Part shown: piece by piece, positions 38,190 through 50,064 of the stretch | Layout of the letters: every line of letters starts with the position of its first letter | How positions within the stretch are numbered: the first letter of the stretch is position 1 | Assembly: GCF_027943255.1 (NCBI RefSeq) | Contig: NC_072893.1 | Coordinates: 130,323,784 to 130,387,783 of the forward strand | DNA length: 64,000 nt | From: Anastrepha obliqua | Taxonomy: Eukaryota > Arthropoda > Insecta > Diptera > Tephritidae | Direction: 5' to 3' | The notes under the pieces: generated by a model | Databases searched by the model: none | What the model saw: the letters and a program-made list of their open reading frames with translations, nothing else | What the model was told of the DNA's origin: nothing | Made by a program: the position numbers and the translations under genes

Positions 38190-40267
38190 AAACTGGAGGA
38201 GAAATTCGGCGTAAATACCTTTCAGGGATATGATTATTAATATTAGGATTATTAGGAAAATTTAGTGGGTTTAAAGGCAATACATGGAAGCGCTTACACT
38301 TAAGCTAGTATATCGGTCACTCTCTTCCTTCCGTTTCTTTAGCCACTCTCCGATTCTACTAGACACCAGCTGTGTGTGCCATTATCAAGTGACAAGTGCG
38401 TATTTTTTATGAGCACCCACTTCCCAACACTGATTTGCCGCTGACCTCAGTGTATCGCATTATTTTCAAGTTCAATCTTCATTTCTCAATTTCATTTGCT
38501 CACAAAAAGTGCACACTTGGGTATGGGCACCTGGCAAAAACACTTTGATGTAGTTAAATTTCCAATTTCGTTTTTCTACAAATTTACAAAAATAACAAAT
38601 CATTCACTTCCTTGCGCCAATAAATTCATCAGTCAATAAGAAAATTCACAATATAACCGCAGTGGCATTTAAACGCCCCCACATACCTCCCAGACACCTC
38701 TGAACTGTAATGCAGAGACCACAAGAAGTTAGTATAAAACAAGAATACTTGTATATCAAATTTTATGGTCTGTAAATAATTTGTTGGCCTTATTTCTTTC
38801 CTTTTACATTTTTTTGCTTCATTGGAGATAATACAACAAACGCAACAAATGTGCTGACAGCAATTGTCAGTGTGTTGACAATCGGTTGGCATGGCACACA
38901 GGGTCATTAAGACCCAACAAAAAGACAAAGAAAGACACAAACAAAGTTTATAAAAACCCAAATGTGGAATTGTATATTTTTTGTGTGCTACAGGCTTGAG
39001 AGGAAACAAGCACTGAGCTGTGAGCTGCTTGTTTCCTTATCCGAAAAACCGAAAAAAAGGAAAATAAATATTTTGAAAGCATACATTTTTTCGCAGTCTT
39101 CATTTCCTTGTTCGAAATTAATGATCGATTGTCACCACATTTGCCTTTTTACTTTGTTGCAACTTTTTGGTGTAAAACTTTTTTTGTTTTTTGTTTTTAT
39201 TATTTTTTCTTCCACTTTTTTATTTGCAGCTTTGTTTTTTCAGCTACTCGGCCTGTTGTGTCGCCTCATTGAATTTAAGCTAATTTATTTGTTAAGCTAT
39301 TTATTGTGCGCGTTGTAATGCGAAATATGCAAACTTTTCGCAGTACATAAATTTTGCAATGGATTTTCGAATGCTGGCATGGCAGTCATTTAAATTATAA
39401 TGTCAACAAAAAAATTTAAAAGGTACTTTAAGTCAAGTCAGACATTTTTTATTATGAAATTAATTTGTTTAATGAATTAAAATGAATTTATTTATTATTG
39501 AAATGAGTAACGGTTATATCTAATTGAAAAGCAGAAAAGGGTATTCACAATCCACTCGAAACTGTGAAGGTTTGTCTGAGTGGCACAGCTCAGACCCAAT
39601 TAACACAAAAGATGCTATTTTGATACACACTGCTTTTTATTAGTCGAACCATTTTGAGTTGAATATGAATCTGCCTATGTCGTCAAGTGAAACATAAGCG
39701 ATCACGAACACAATGGCAGAATCTTATTCAGAACGATACTCTGAATTTTTATATGCGGAGTTTGGAGAGGGAGACAACTAATGCCGAAATGGCATTTTTG
39801 AGAGAATGCATAAACAGTTTTTTTTTTATTATCAGTTCATTAGAAAACGCCTAAAAGTCTACAAAGTGCGATATATTATAAAAAAAAACTTTATCAATCT
39901 GGCCTGCGTAAAGCCAAAAAAAAAAATCATGAAATTAAGCGCTTGCCAAATTCACGCTAATTTGAATTTTCAATTTGTTATCATCGGTCGGCGTCGTTTA
40001 CCCGCTGACTGTCTACTGAAATGTTAGACACTCACTCATGTACACGCATACACGCACACAACTTCCTATGCTTTCTTCTTCATCGAACTTTTGGCAAGGC
40101 AAAACCAAGCGATAGTGGCTTTATTGAAACCGATTATTGGATTCAGTCCAAGAAGTTGAAGACCAACAGGCAGCCATGAACTTTAAAACGAAAAGCGACA
40201 CTCAATTTACGGTATTGATTCAAGCATTATTTTGTTACTGTTGAAGTTGTTGTTTTTTAATTTATTT
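38190..40267. other. No gene seen
   Basis: Two medium ORFs (126 codons minus at 38629, 118 codons plus at 38962) overlap low-complexity T- or C-rich DNA and show no domain. No repeat family was recognised. Confidence 0.4.
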
Positions 40268-40293
40268 CCCCCCCCCCCCCCCCCCCCCCCCCC
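40268..40293. repeat. Run of 26 C residues
   Basis: An uninterrupted homopolymer of 26 C on the plus strand. The G-rich complement could fold as a quadruplex. Exact length may be a sequencing or assembly artefact. Confidence 0.9.
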
Positions 40294-40371
40294 TTTGAGC
40301 AAATCAAAAGTTGAAAGCCGGCAATCGCCGAAAAGAAAACGAAAGTAAACAGCTAAATGCACGTAAATTTA

Positions 40372-42592
40372 TATTCTGCCTCTGCCCGGCTTGTTGATGT
40401 CCTCGTGAGAGTAAAGGCTGACATCACTGCCATCCAAGAGATGCGATGGACGAGGTAAAGCAAGAAAACCATAGGACCTTGCTACGTCTACTACAGCTGC
40501 CATGTAAAGGAGCGCAAATTCGGTGTCGGATTTGTTGTGGGAGAGAGACTTCATCGCCAAGTACTGTCGTTCACTCCGGTGAACGAGCGTCTCGCACAAA
40601 TCCGAATCAAAGCCCAAAGCTGCGCCTCTGCGCAGCAAAAAACGTACATCTACCTACGCAAAGAATGTTCGACATCGAAAAGCTGCAATCACAACAGACA
40701 GCCAGAAGATTCGCCACTCGACTCTCACTCCTGCTCTCAGAGAGCACTGGCCAACAAACCGGCATGCACGAGTAATGGAGCAACATTTCTCGTTCTCTAC
40801 GTACCGCCGCCGAAGAAGAAATCGGATTCCGGCGAGCCCGAAAAAACAATTGGTACGACGAGGAATGTCATGCTGCCGCAGAAAGAAAGGATGCCGCCTA
40901 TAGAGCCACGCTGCGATTGGGAGCAACGCGAGCCATGTGGGATCGCTACCGAGAGCTAAAAAAGGAAGAGCGACGTATTATCCGAAAGAAGAAACGAGAG
41001 GCCGAAATACGCGGGTGCGAGGAGCTTGAGATGCTGGCCAACAGGAACAACGCCCGAAAATTCTATCAGAAAGTTCGGCGGCTTACAGAAGGTTTTAAGA
41101 CCGGGGCGTTTTCCTGTAAGAACAAAGACGGCGATCTGGTGACTGACATCCAGAGCAATCTTAAATTATGGAGGGAACACTTCTCGAACCTGTTAAATAG
41201 TGACAGCTGCGCATGTCACAGAGAATGTGAAGATCCCGATACCCCAATCGACGACGACGGAATTGTCGTTCCGCTACCCGACCGTGACGAGGTGAGAATA
41301 GCGATAACGCGGCTAAAGAACAACAAAGCCGCGGGCGCCGACGGACTGCCGGCTGAGCTATTCAAACATGGCGGCGAGGAGCTGGTAAGGTGCATGCATC
41401 AGCTCCTATGCAGAATATGGTCGGATGAAAGCATGCCTGCCGATTGGAATTTAAGTCTGCTCTGCCCAATCCATAAGAAGGGCGATCCTGCAATCTGTGC
41501 CAATTACCACGGGATTAGTCTTCTAAATATCGCCTATAAGGTTCTAGCGAGCGTATTGTGTGAAAGGCTGAAGCCCACCGTCAACCAACTGATTGGACCT
41601 TATCAGTATGGCTTTCGACCTGGAAAGTCTACCATCGACATTCACAATACGTCAAATCTTGGAAAAGAGCCACGAAAGGAGAATCGACACACACCATTTT
41701 TCGTCGATTTCAAAGTTGCATTCCACAGTACGAAGAGGAGTTATCTGTATGCCGCGATATGTTGATGATATTGACATTATCGGCCTTAACAACCGCGCTG
41801 TTAGTTCTGCCTTCTCCAAACTGGATAAAGAGGCAAAGCGAATGGGTCTGGTGGTGAGCGAGGACAAAACGAAGTACCTCCTGTCTTCAAACAAACAGTC
41901 GACGCACTCGCGTATCGGCACCCACGACACTGTTGACAGTTATAATTTCGAGGTTGTAAAAGACTTCGTTTATTTAGGAACCAGCATTAACACCGATAAC
42001 AATGTCAGCCTTGAAATCCAACGTAGAGTCTCTCTTGCCAACAAGTGCTACTTTGGACTAAGTAGGCAACTGAGCAGTAAAGTAATCTCTCGATGAACAA
42101 AACTAACGCTCTACAAGACTCTCATCATGCCCGTCCTAACGTATGGCGCAGAAGCTTGGACGATGACAACATCCGATGAAGCGACGCTTAGAGTGTTTGA
42201 GAGAAAGATTCTACGTAAGATTTTTGGACCTTTGCACATTGGCAACGGCGAATATCACAGACGATGGAGCGATGAGCTGTATGAGCTTTACTACGACATA
42301 GACATAGCGCAGCGAATAAAGATCCAGCGGCTACGTTGGCTGGGTCATGTCGTCCGAATGGATACAAACTCTCCGACTTTGAAGGTATTCGATGCGGTAC
42401 CAGCTGGTGGTAGTAGAGGAAGAGGAAGGCCTCCTCTGCGTTGGAAAGATCAGATGGAGAAGGACTTGGCGTCACTTGGTGTGTCCAATTGGCGCCGGTT
42501 AGCACGACAAAGAAACGACTGGCGCGCTTTGTTGAACTCGGCAAAAATCGCGTAAGCGGTTATCGCGCCAATTAAGAAGAAGAAGGAAGAAA
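40372..42592 (+). mobile_element. RTE-clade LINE, 5'-truncated with internal deletions
   Basis: It runs from the start of the EEP endonuclease (VKADITAIQEMRW, KERKFGVGFVVGERLHRQVL) to an RTE-like 3' end, TTATCGCGCCAATTA followed by (AAG)n. Part of the endonuclease is missing after RLAQIRIKA, and part of the RT between DFKVAFHSTKRSYLYAA and YVDDIDIIGLNNRAVS. The short tandem-repeat tail in place of poly(A) is characteristic of RTE elements. Confidence 0.88.
40917..42555 (+). pseudogene. RTE reverse transcriptase, broken
   Basis: The first part (40917-41765) reads RYRELKKEERRIIRKKKREA, then RT motifs NNKAAGADGLPAELFKHGGE, CPIHKKGD, NYHGISLLNIAYKVL, YQYGFRPGKST and motif A FFVDFKVAF. After the deletion and frameshift the second part (about 41740-42096) carries the catalytic YVDD (YADD in most relatives), GLVVSEDKTKY and FVYLGTSI. 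One TGA (42094-42096) separates this from the tail (42127-42555): LTYGAEAWTM, RLRWLGHVVRMD and RGRGRPPLRWKDQ. The enzyme would copy the LINE RNA at the nicked target. This copy is dead through frameshift, stop and loss of motif B. Confidence 0.87.
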
Positions 42593-42986
42593 ATATAATA
42601 TATAGTAAATGCATAAAACTGTGGACCTTAAAGAGTTCTTTTGTGAACTTTGCGCTGAATTAATCAATTTTTGTAGCGCTGAAATACGCACAAACTGTGA
42701 ATGCAGTCTTCTACTGCGAACAATTTCATTGAGTAAATAAATTTGTAATTTAGAAGTGACCAGCTTTGTCAGTAAAGAATATTCTCTTCAGCCATACCTT
42801 ACACGAAGCGTGGAATAAATTAATGAATTTGAATGAGAATTACTAATTCAACCGCCATATTCGATCCATATTGTGCCATCGGACCCCCTTTTTTCCAATC
42901 GCTGTAACGATTTCTGCGTGGCAAAAGTTTTCAAAATTAGATTGAAGTAGGAAATGCAGGCTCCAAATATATCTAAGTGCCAATAA
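42593..42986. other. No gene seen
   Basis: AT-rich spacer between the RTE LINE and a SINE. Confidence 0.4.
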
Positions 42987-43305
42987 GGCCGCCGTAGCCG
43001 AATGGGTTGGTGCGTGATTACCTTTCGGAATTCACAGAGAGAACGTTGGTTCGAATCTCGGTGAAACACCAAAATTAAGAAAAACATTTTTCTAATAGCG
43101 GTCGCCCCTCGGCAGGCAATGGCAAACCTCCGAATGTATTTCTGCCATGAAAAAGCTCCTCATAAAAATATCTGCCGTTCGGAGTCGGCTTGAAACTGTA
43201 GGTCCCTCCATTTGTGGAACAACATCAAGACCCACACCACAAATAGGAGGAGGAGCTCGGCCAAACATCCAAAAAGGGTGTACGCGCCAATTATATAAAT
43301 ACGGC
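42987..43305 (+). mobile_element. tRNA-derived SINE, full length
   Basis: The head is GGCCGCCGTAGCCGAATGGG (A box about 42994-43009) with a B box GGTTCGAATCTCGG at 43048. Then follow the body (GCGGTCGCCCCTCGGCAGGC, TGCCATGAAAAAGCTCCTCA, AGGTCCCTCCATTTGTGGAA, AGGAGGAGGAGCTCGGCC) and the 3' end GTGTACGCGCCAATTATATA. The tRNA-like boxes supply an internal RNA polymerase III promoter. The SINE has no coding capacity and depends on a LINE for movement; the 3' end is shared with the RTE element at 40372-42592. Confidence 0.9.
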
Positions 43306-44339
43306 TGTGTAAGGCCGTCATTCAAAATGTCTTTCTTGTTTTTTAATATTATAAATCTGAAGTTCATTGAAAGCACTAAAAATAAATAAATATGGAAAAG
43401 TTCGGCGTCTAACAATTTCGTCACAAAAAATTTGTGAATATCTAGTTTGCCGGCTGACTGGGTGATCTTGCCCCTTGTAGGTGTTCATTTATTTTATAAA
43501 AAACAAAATATTTCAGGGGCATCGCAATATAATTCCAGCTGTTAAATTTGATAAGAGTCTTGGAAATATGAAAATATTTCTGCCATATGGGGAAATATGA
43601 CACCAGCCAGAACCGAAACATGAAACCCAACGGTTGATTGTGGCTCTGCTTAAAGAAAAAAAATTATCAGCTGCATTCATCACTAATCGAGGATGTAAAA
43701 ATTGGCTGTAAAAACTTTTGTTGCCCACTCGTCACCGACCTGGAATTATTCATTCCTCCCGCTACAAGGAAAGGTCCTCACCAGGAATTAAAAAGCTGAA
43801 GAAAAGTTGAGTTGATGAGTAAAAATCTTTGTAGCCAATTAAAACTAGTTCTGAACTAGTAATTAAAGATATAGTTATTTTTTACTTAAAAAACTTACCA
43901 ATTGCTAGTACCACATAAATGCAGAAAAGGATGTCATTTCCGGTAGGAATTTTTTGGCAGACCATTGCTTAGTTCTCGGTTCGAGTTGTTGAAAACAAAA
44001 TTTTCCTTCAGTTCAATCTGTTGCTGTGTGGCGCATATTATTGATGATTTAAATTTGTTATATTTTTTTTATTTACGCTGAAAACAGAAGAGCAAAATAT
44101 ATTAAGTAGTAAATTAAAATTTCAAAATAGATAAATTAAATTTTCAAAATATTTATCAAATTAAAAATAGTTGATAAATTTTATTAATAATATTTCAGTC
44201 TGCAATACTCTTTTATAATTACTGTTATGATTCCAAAATTAAATTTCCTCTACGTTCTGCATAAGGAGGCAAAATTACACCTTCCTAACCCACAAAATGG
44301 ATAAGAGAAATAAAAAATAATAATAATTCGCCCATACAC
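43306..44339. other. No gene seen
   Basis: AT-rich, with short ORFs only; no repeat or transposase motif recognised. Confidence 0.4.
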
Positions 44340-44588
44340 ATCTGCTAGGTGCTTGGCAGCGCTCCTCCTCCTATTTGTGATGTGTGACTTTATGTTGTTC
44401 CAAAATGGAGGGAGCTACAGTCATGGCAGATATGCACTCTGAGGTTTCCCATTGCTTACCGAAGGGCGACGGCTATTAGAAAAAAACTTTTTCTATTATT
44501 TTTCTCTTTCATGCACAGAGATTCGAACTTAGGCACTCCCGAATGGTAGTCACCCACCAACCCATTCGACTGCGGTGGCTACCTACAA
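44340..44588 (-). mobile_element. SINE, diverged copy
   Basis: On the minus strand, GGTAGCCACCGCAGTCGAAT then GGGTTGGTGGGTGACTACCA (head), GATTCGAATCTCTG-like B box region, and the body with GCAATGGGAAACCTCAGAGT and AGGAGGAGGAGCGC. The 3' end is eroded. Confidence 0.75.
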
Positions 44589-44949
44589 AATGGATATGGC
44601 CTGCCACAAAATGAGCATGGTCTCAGAAATAAGGAGACCGGCCCCTTCCAAGCTAACTTATCTACCATTTCGTAATTCTTCTGTGCCCAGAATATGCACC
44701 TCCAATTGGCTGAGTCATTTTTGATTTGTTGCAGTTTGAAAATTATTTATGATTTTCTAACACATTTTAGCTTCACAATGCAAAAGACCCTGTGCAAACC
44801 GAAGCATTCTATGTATGTGCAGCTATTCAATTACACACATATGTATTTTAGGAAATTAAATGATTTTTTTAATGTATTTTTTTAACGAGGTTTTACTTAT
44901 ATATACTTGGTTTGAATTGGTTTATATACATAATTGACTTACGTACATA

Positions 44950-45464
44950 CCCTATGATCAGAAAGTACTGAGAATGTTTTATTTAAACGAACCGCACATG
45001 TGGGAACCGTCCCATATTTTTTTCTTACGTTTGAAAGATGCTGTACGTCGCAAACGGCCGGAAATGTGGGAAAACAATTCTTGGATTTTGCATGATGATA
45101 ACGCGCCATCGCACCGAGCCCAAATTGTGCTGGATTATTAGTCCAAACACCAAGTAAATAGCATCGAGGAAGGACCGCATTCACTTGATATAGCCCCGTG
45201 CGACTTCTTTTTGTGTCACAAGTTGAAGTTACCACTTCGTGGAAGGATATTTCAGTCGATAGAGGAGATCAAAGAGAATGCGACGAAGGAGCTGAAGGCC
45301 ATCCCTTCGTCGACTACCAGGGGTGCATGGAGGGCTGGGTTAAACGTTGGCATATATGTGTTGCTTCAGACGGGTCATATTTTGAAGAAGATAAAATAAA
45401 TTTGCCTGAAATTTAACTCTGCTTTGTTTTATTCAAAAATTCCCGGTACTTTCGGATCATAGGG
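44950..45464 (+). mobile_element. mariner element, N-terminal half deleted
   Basis: Inverted repeats CCCTATGATCAGAAAGTACT at 44950 and the complement of CCCTATGATCCGAAAGTACC ending at 45464 bound a 515-bp element, with TA to the left. Inside, the plus strand reads VRRKRPEMWENNSWILHDDN then APSHRAQIVLDY (second catalytic Asp in HDDNAPSH), a stop, DIAPCDFFLCHKLKLPLRGR (third Asp) and FQSIEEIKENATKELKAIP. The HTH domains and first Asp are gone, and a frameshift and a stop disable it. Confidence 0.85.
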
Positions 45465-46589
45465 CACATATGGGTATTTTCGAAAATTTAATTTCAGTTG
45501 AAAAAATAATGAATTCATCAAATTGGAGCTCAATGCTTACGGCCCGCTCCTCAATCATCATTAGAAGACATGGTAAACATTTATTCGACTTGCCAAATGC
45601 TCAGCCTCCAAACAGTGCTAATTTGCAATTAATTTTTCGGAGCAATAAAAAATTTATATTCTACCAAAAATAGCTAAGTAAACAGAATGAAACGTGAGTC
45701 ATTTTGTTTTTTTGCGAAAATAGTGCTTAATTTTCGCACTTACACTTAAATTCGCCGCTTCTATTTATTCGCAGCATTCATTGCCTGAATTACATAATTT
45801 AAAATAAAAACACATACACATACAAACATAAAGAAGGTATATTTTGCATCCCGTGATAAACATTCATTTTTGACTATCACCTCCGTCAATATATTCTAAA
45901 ACTTTTTCATTAAGCATAACTCGTTTCTAGCTGCTGCAAGCGTCTCTGCCCCCCTGTCATCACCCAATTTTCATTGAAATCAATTTCACAGCCATTTGCT
46001 CTACCGCCGAAGAGTACTCATACACAGACGCAATCGCAATTAAAATAAACGCATACGCCCCTCTACAAGAATGTGCCACCAAAACATCCAGACGCAAAAA
46101 CAACATCAGCGGGTTAATAGCACTAAATCGAATAGCAGTGAAAAGGCAAACGAAAACAAAACATTGTTTATGTAGTAATTGAAGAGTGGGTGGTTGTTGC
46201 GCCCGTTGCTGCTGCTGCTTTGGCTTCTCTGGCTGCTCATCTGCCAAATATCTCCTGTGTTGCCAGCAAATAACCACATCAACGGCAACAACATTTTATA
46301 AACTACAAAGTGCCAAAAGATAAATACTAACGCACAAATTCTCACATGCTCATAACGGGTGCCTTTTTAGGGGTATGGGATTTTTTTAAATTTATTTTGC
46401 TTTTAAAAATACAATTATTTCAGTAAAAAAAATTTATTAAATTAAAAATATTTTGGTTTTTTTTTGGCTTATGTATTTGATGGCTTTTAAGTATTCTAGC
46501 TGAGTTTAGATGTACTGCTCCTAAAAATAGCTCACTCCGTCCGCAGAGACTCATCGTGATGCCCAGTAAAGATTTTTCTCATATTTTTA
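45465..46589. other. No gene seen
   Basis: Low-information sequence between a mariner and a SINE. A (GCT)n-like stretch lies at 46205-46222. Confidence 0.4.
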
Positions 46590-46892
46590 GAGTGCCTCTT
46601 GTCCACAAATGGAGGTACTTGCAGTTTTACGCCACCTCCGAATGGCAGATGGTTCTTTATGAGCAGTTTTCTCATGGTAGAAAAACACTCGGAGGTTTGT
46701 CACTGTCGGCCGAGGGGCGAATCTTATTAGAAAAACACGTTTTCTAATATTTTTGTGTTTCATGTCCAGATACTCAAATCTACGCACTTCCCGGCTGAGA
46801 TGATTAGCTCAGTCTATTCCTATTTGTCACCCTTTTTGAGCTCAGCCAAACACCCAAAAAGGGTGTACGCGCCAATTAAATATATATATATA
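46590..46892 (-). mobile_element. Composite SINE: inverted body plus forward tail
   Basis: 46596-46800 matches the SINE body on the minus strand (the complement of GGCAATG-type phrases, CGGAGGTTTGTCACTGTCGG, GAAAAACACGTTTTCTAATA). 46825-46892 is the SINE 3' end on the plus strand (CAGCCAAACACCCAAAAAGG, GTGTACGCGCCAATTA then (TA)n). Two SINEs appear to have been joined in opposite orientation, or one was partly inverted. Confidence 0.7.
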
Positions 46893-47048
46893 TAGTAAGT
46901 AAACTCGATTTAGAACTTCCTGTCCCGCAATTCGGAAAATGTGCCTCAGCGAAATTGTGTAAAAGCCCAAAAAAGTGGTTCCCAAACAGCTGAGGCACAT
47001 TTTCCGAAGTGCGGGACAGGAAGTTCTAAATCGAGTTTACTTATTACT
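46893..47048. mobile_element. Short foldback MITE in a SINE TA tail
   Basis: Two arms of about 57 bp, 46893-46949 and 46991-47048, are almost perfect reverse complements (AGTAAGTAAACTCGATTTAG, AACTTCCTGTCCCGCA, GGAAAATGTGCCTCAGC), separated by about 40 bases. The left arm begins directly at the end of the (TA)n tail of the preceding SINE, as expected for a TA-targeting Tc1/mariner-type MITE. No coding capacity. Confidence 0.85.
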
Positions 47049-47054
47049 CGTCCA

Positions 47055-47690
47055 TAAAGCTTCAAAAGAGGCCTAAAATGTCCAACTCTAAATAGCCTCA
47101 CGAAAGCAGGAAAGCTAAGGAATAGATGTTGAGTTCATACTACCTCATCACTCTCCATACAATTACAGCATGGATTCCCATCGGATAGGGCACGGTTTAA
47201 AACTCGACCACTCATAAGAAATGCGACTTTGTTAGCCTCACAGCAGGTTTTTCGACCGCTTTAATCTACACGTACTCAGAAAGCTCGTCCAACCCTGGAA
47301 GGAAATGTTTTCATACAGCGCACGCTAAACTAGTTCGAGGCTCAATCGTACAAGAACAAACCACAGGTAACCTGAGAAGTTTCCATCAATTCAAGGGTTC
47401 TCTGCTTTGCTAGCTCATCAATCATGCAGCTTCCAGGATTGTCACTATAGCCTGGAACCCAAATACTATAAGTTTTTTGGCCGAAAAGAATGTGAGGATC
47501 GCACTATCTTACTGATAGCCTATAGCTTTGATAATTATCACTTGGCCACCAGAATAACTGTTTATCTCCTTGATGCGTATTACATTGGTAAACAGCCCAT
47601 CGACTACTTCTTTGATTGCGACTATATAGCGAAAGTTGTACGCATCTAAAAAACACCCTGAACATGCACGAGCACTAAGTTTGCACGCAC
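47055..47690 (-). mobile_element. Jockey-type LINE fragment: RNase H and C-terminal Cys/His region
   Basis: On the minus strand, IIIKAIGYQ, then YSIWVPGYSDNPGS with IDELAKQ (an RNase H signature, WVPGHSGxxGNExADELA in relatives), then FLMSGRVLNRALSDGNPCCN followed by CMESDEVV, a stop and TQHLFLSFPAF, the usual Cys/His-rich end. Several stops and frameshifts. It abuts the transposase fragment at 47690. Confidence 0.65.
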
Positions 47691-48430
47691 AATTCGTTAA
47701 AATTGGTTTCACTGAGCTAAACACACAATTTTTAAACACATTTTCGATTATTTGGGCTCCAATTTCATGAATGGCAACTTCGATTTCGTATTTTAAAGCA
47801 TCAATCGTCCCTGAATGGTTCGCATAGCATTTGTCCTTAACGGCTCCCCACAAAAAATAGTCCAACGGGCTTAAATCACAGCTCCGAGGCGGCCAATTGA
47901 TATCGGAATTTCGGATGATTATTCGGTTTTCAAAAACGGTAGCCAAAAGTTCGAGTGTAACTTTGGCAGTGTGACAAGTTGCACTGTCCTGTTGAAACCA
48001 AATGTCGTCCAAGTCACCCTCTTCAATTTTTGGAAATAACTCGTTGAGCATGTCACTGTAACCGCGGCTCCTCGCTCATTTTCGAAAAAAAAATATGATG
48101 CCGATGATGCCGCCAGACCAAAAACCGCACCAAACAGTGACTCGTTGTGGATGCATTTGCTTCTCGACAGTAACGTGTGGATTTTCTGGGACCCAAATCT
48201 GACAATTTTGCTTATTGACGTAGCCACCGATGGGAAAAGCAGAAAAGAAGAAGAAGACTCACCACTTTGGCTAGAGTTTTCAATATTTCCCAATTTTGTT
48301 CAAGCGTATAGCGTCCCATTTCGTAAAGGTCAAACCTTTAAGTAAATTATGAACACATTTGACATGTCACTTGTGTTACCATTCTCAAAAAAATAGGTGG
48401 TTCAAAAAGCAAACGCTATATGGCTCACCC
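47691..48430 (-). mobile_element. Rosa-like Tc1/mariner fragment
   Basis: The minus strand starts MGRYTLEQNWEILKTLA near 48320 and, after several frameshifts, reaches LNELFPKIEEGDLDDIWFQQ then DSATCHTAKVTLELL (second catalytic Asp) and INWPPRSCDLSPLDYFLWGA (third), then TIDALKYEIEVAIHEI. This is the same D,D41D type as 25710-26954. The end at 48425 has GGGTGAGCCATATAGCGTTT as a likely terminal repeat. The other end is lost at the junction with the LINE fragment. Confidence 0.8.
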
Positions 48431-49197
48431 GTTATTTTTTAAATTTTGTAAGCCATTTTTGTTTAGATTAACTTTTCTGTGCTATTTGTATTGCTGTAGT
48501 TGCCATAAGTGCTTTCTCATTATTTAATAAAACAATCGAATTCATTGTGCTGATTTCTACTGATTGTAAAGAGTTTCTATTTTTTTATTCAACGCTAGCA
48601 ATTCTTTGATTATCCAGGTCTTATTACTATTTATAATTCTTGTCTAGTATTTTATTTATTTTTTAATTAACTTTTTTATAACCTTCGCGCTAGCGAGTAA
48701 AGCAGAGACAATAAAATTAAAGATTTCCTACTTTCATAAAACTGAAAGTTAGCCGATTTTTTTATTTAGTAATGTCACACCAACATTTTTCCAAACGAAC
48801 TTGCGTCAAGTTAAGTTATAGTTGCTGATTTCATTCATATCCACTAAGAGGGCGTTTTTAGAGTGAGTAGTCTCGATGTGATGCAAAGTCCTAGAAGAAA
48901 ATAATTTTTTTTGTCCGAAAAATGAAACGACGAAGGTCCTGCGCGCTCGTCGAACTGAGGCTTACCTGATAATCTAGGAAATATGGGTAATAAATAGACC
49001 CTTCGTATCCTTACTAGAGCAAGGCAATGCCAATGGTAGAGCCGAGGATCACCTTTAGCATAATGAAAAAAAACACTAGCTGCTTGGGCCTTCGGTGCTT
49101 GGTAATTATGAGTTTATGTTTAAGTTTTAAGGTATAGGGTAAAAGACAACTTTATAAGCTTTCAATTAGGCCGTTTGCCTTAATAAAGTTGTATATT
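48431..49197. other. No gene seen
   Basis: AT-rich sequence without recognised features. Confidence 0.4.
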
Positions 49198-49580
49198 TTA
49201 ATGACATTCTCTGTTGTGGTATTTTTTAAAAGTGCGGAGGAGTTTTTGGAACCAAAGATAGATAGATACACGTTTAGTATTTAAATTTGCACAGATGTCT
49301 ATTATGTGTATAAGGTTAAGTTGATCGTTACAGAAAGGACATGTGGGAGGAGACGTGGATAGAAGAAAGTGTTCATGGGTTAGCCTGAAGTGACCGATCC
49401 TTAAATGGACGATTACAGAATTTTGATTCCTTGATAATGGAGGATGCATATATTGCTTTTTCACACTCTGGGTTAAAAGCTTTATACGGGTGCCTTATCA
49501 AAATATAATATATTAGAGATTGTTTTACTATAGCGCACCCGCTAAATATGGTCATAAATTTAGAAAATATAATCAACATT
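49198..49580 (-). mobile_element. LINE C-terminal fragment
   Basis: The minus strand reads HPPLSRNQNSVIVHLRIGHF then RLTHEHFLLSTSPPTCPFCN and LNLIHIIDICANL. The pattern LRIGHxxLTHxxLL..PPxCPxC...L.HI...C is the Cys/His-rich end of I/Jockey-type LINEs. The upstream part is frameshifted. Confidence 0.75.
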
Positions 49581-50050
49581 AAGACTCCTTCATCAATAAC
49601 ACGGCTATGTAAAAATTTAGAGGAAAAAAAAAATTAGAAACAAATTATTTATAGCAGTTTAAGAATGCGATTAAAAATAGTTCATTTAGCTGGGTTAAGA
49701 ATTGGTTTGTTTAGAAAAAGCTTTTTTTCGCTTTTTCTAACCGTAATACTAAATATTTAAGCATGCATTTGTTTACATTTCAAAAATTTTGAATGACTGG
49801 CGGGCTGCTGAATTTCTCAAATTTAACGATAGCTCAACTATTAAAAGAGATTGATTCAATAGCAATGCAAAAGGAGGCAAGAGTTTCGAATGTTTGCTAA
49901 ATACGTAGGAAATAATAAAAAAATGAGAGTAATAAACAAAATTAAGGAATAACAAAAACTATAAGCAAAATTAAAATAAAATATTATATAAAAAACAAAA
50001 TATGAAACAGATATATTAATAATATAAAAAATAAATGTAAATAAAAGACA
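49581..50050. other. A/T-rich spacer
   Basis: Low-complexity A-rich sequence leading into the Jockey LINE. No feature seen. Confidence 0.4.
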
Positions 50051-50064
50051 TTAAAAATAAATAT

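Noticed and set aside
38629..39318. Two overlapping ORFs of 126 and 118 codons on opposite strands
   Set aside because: Hydrophobic only because of T-rich DNA; no start context, domain or splice support.
42987..43080. tRNA gene (A and B boxes present in the SINE heads)
   Set aside because: The same head recurs at 3381, 44588, 53308 and 57250 attached to the same non-tRNA body, and I could not fold a full cloverleaf, so these are SINE promoters.
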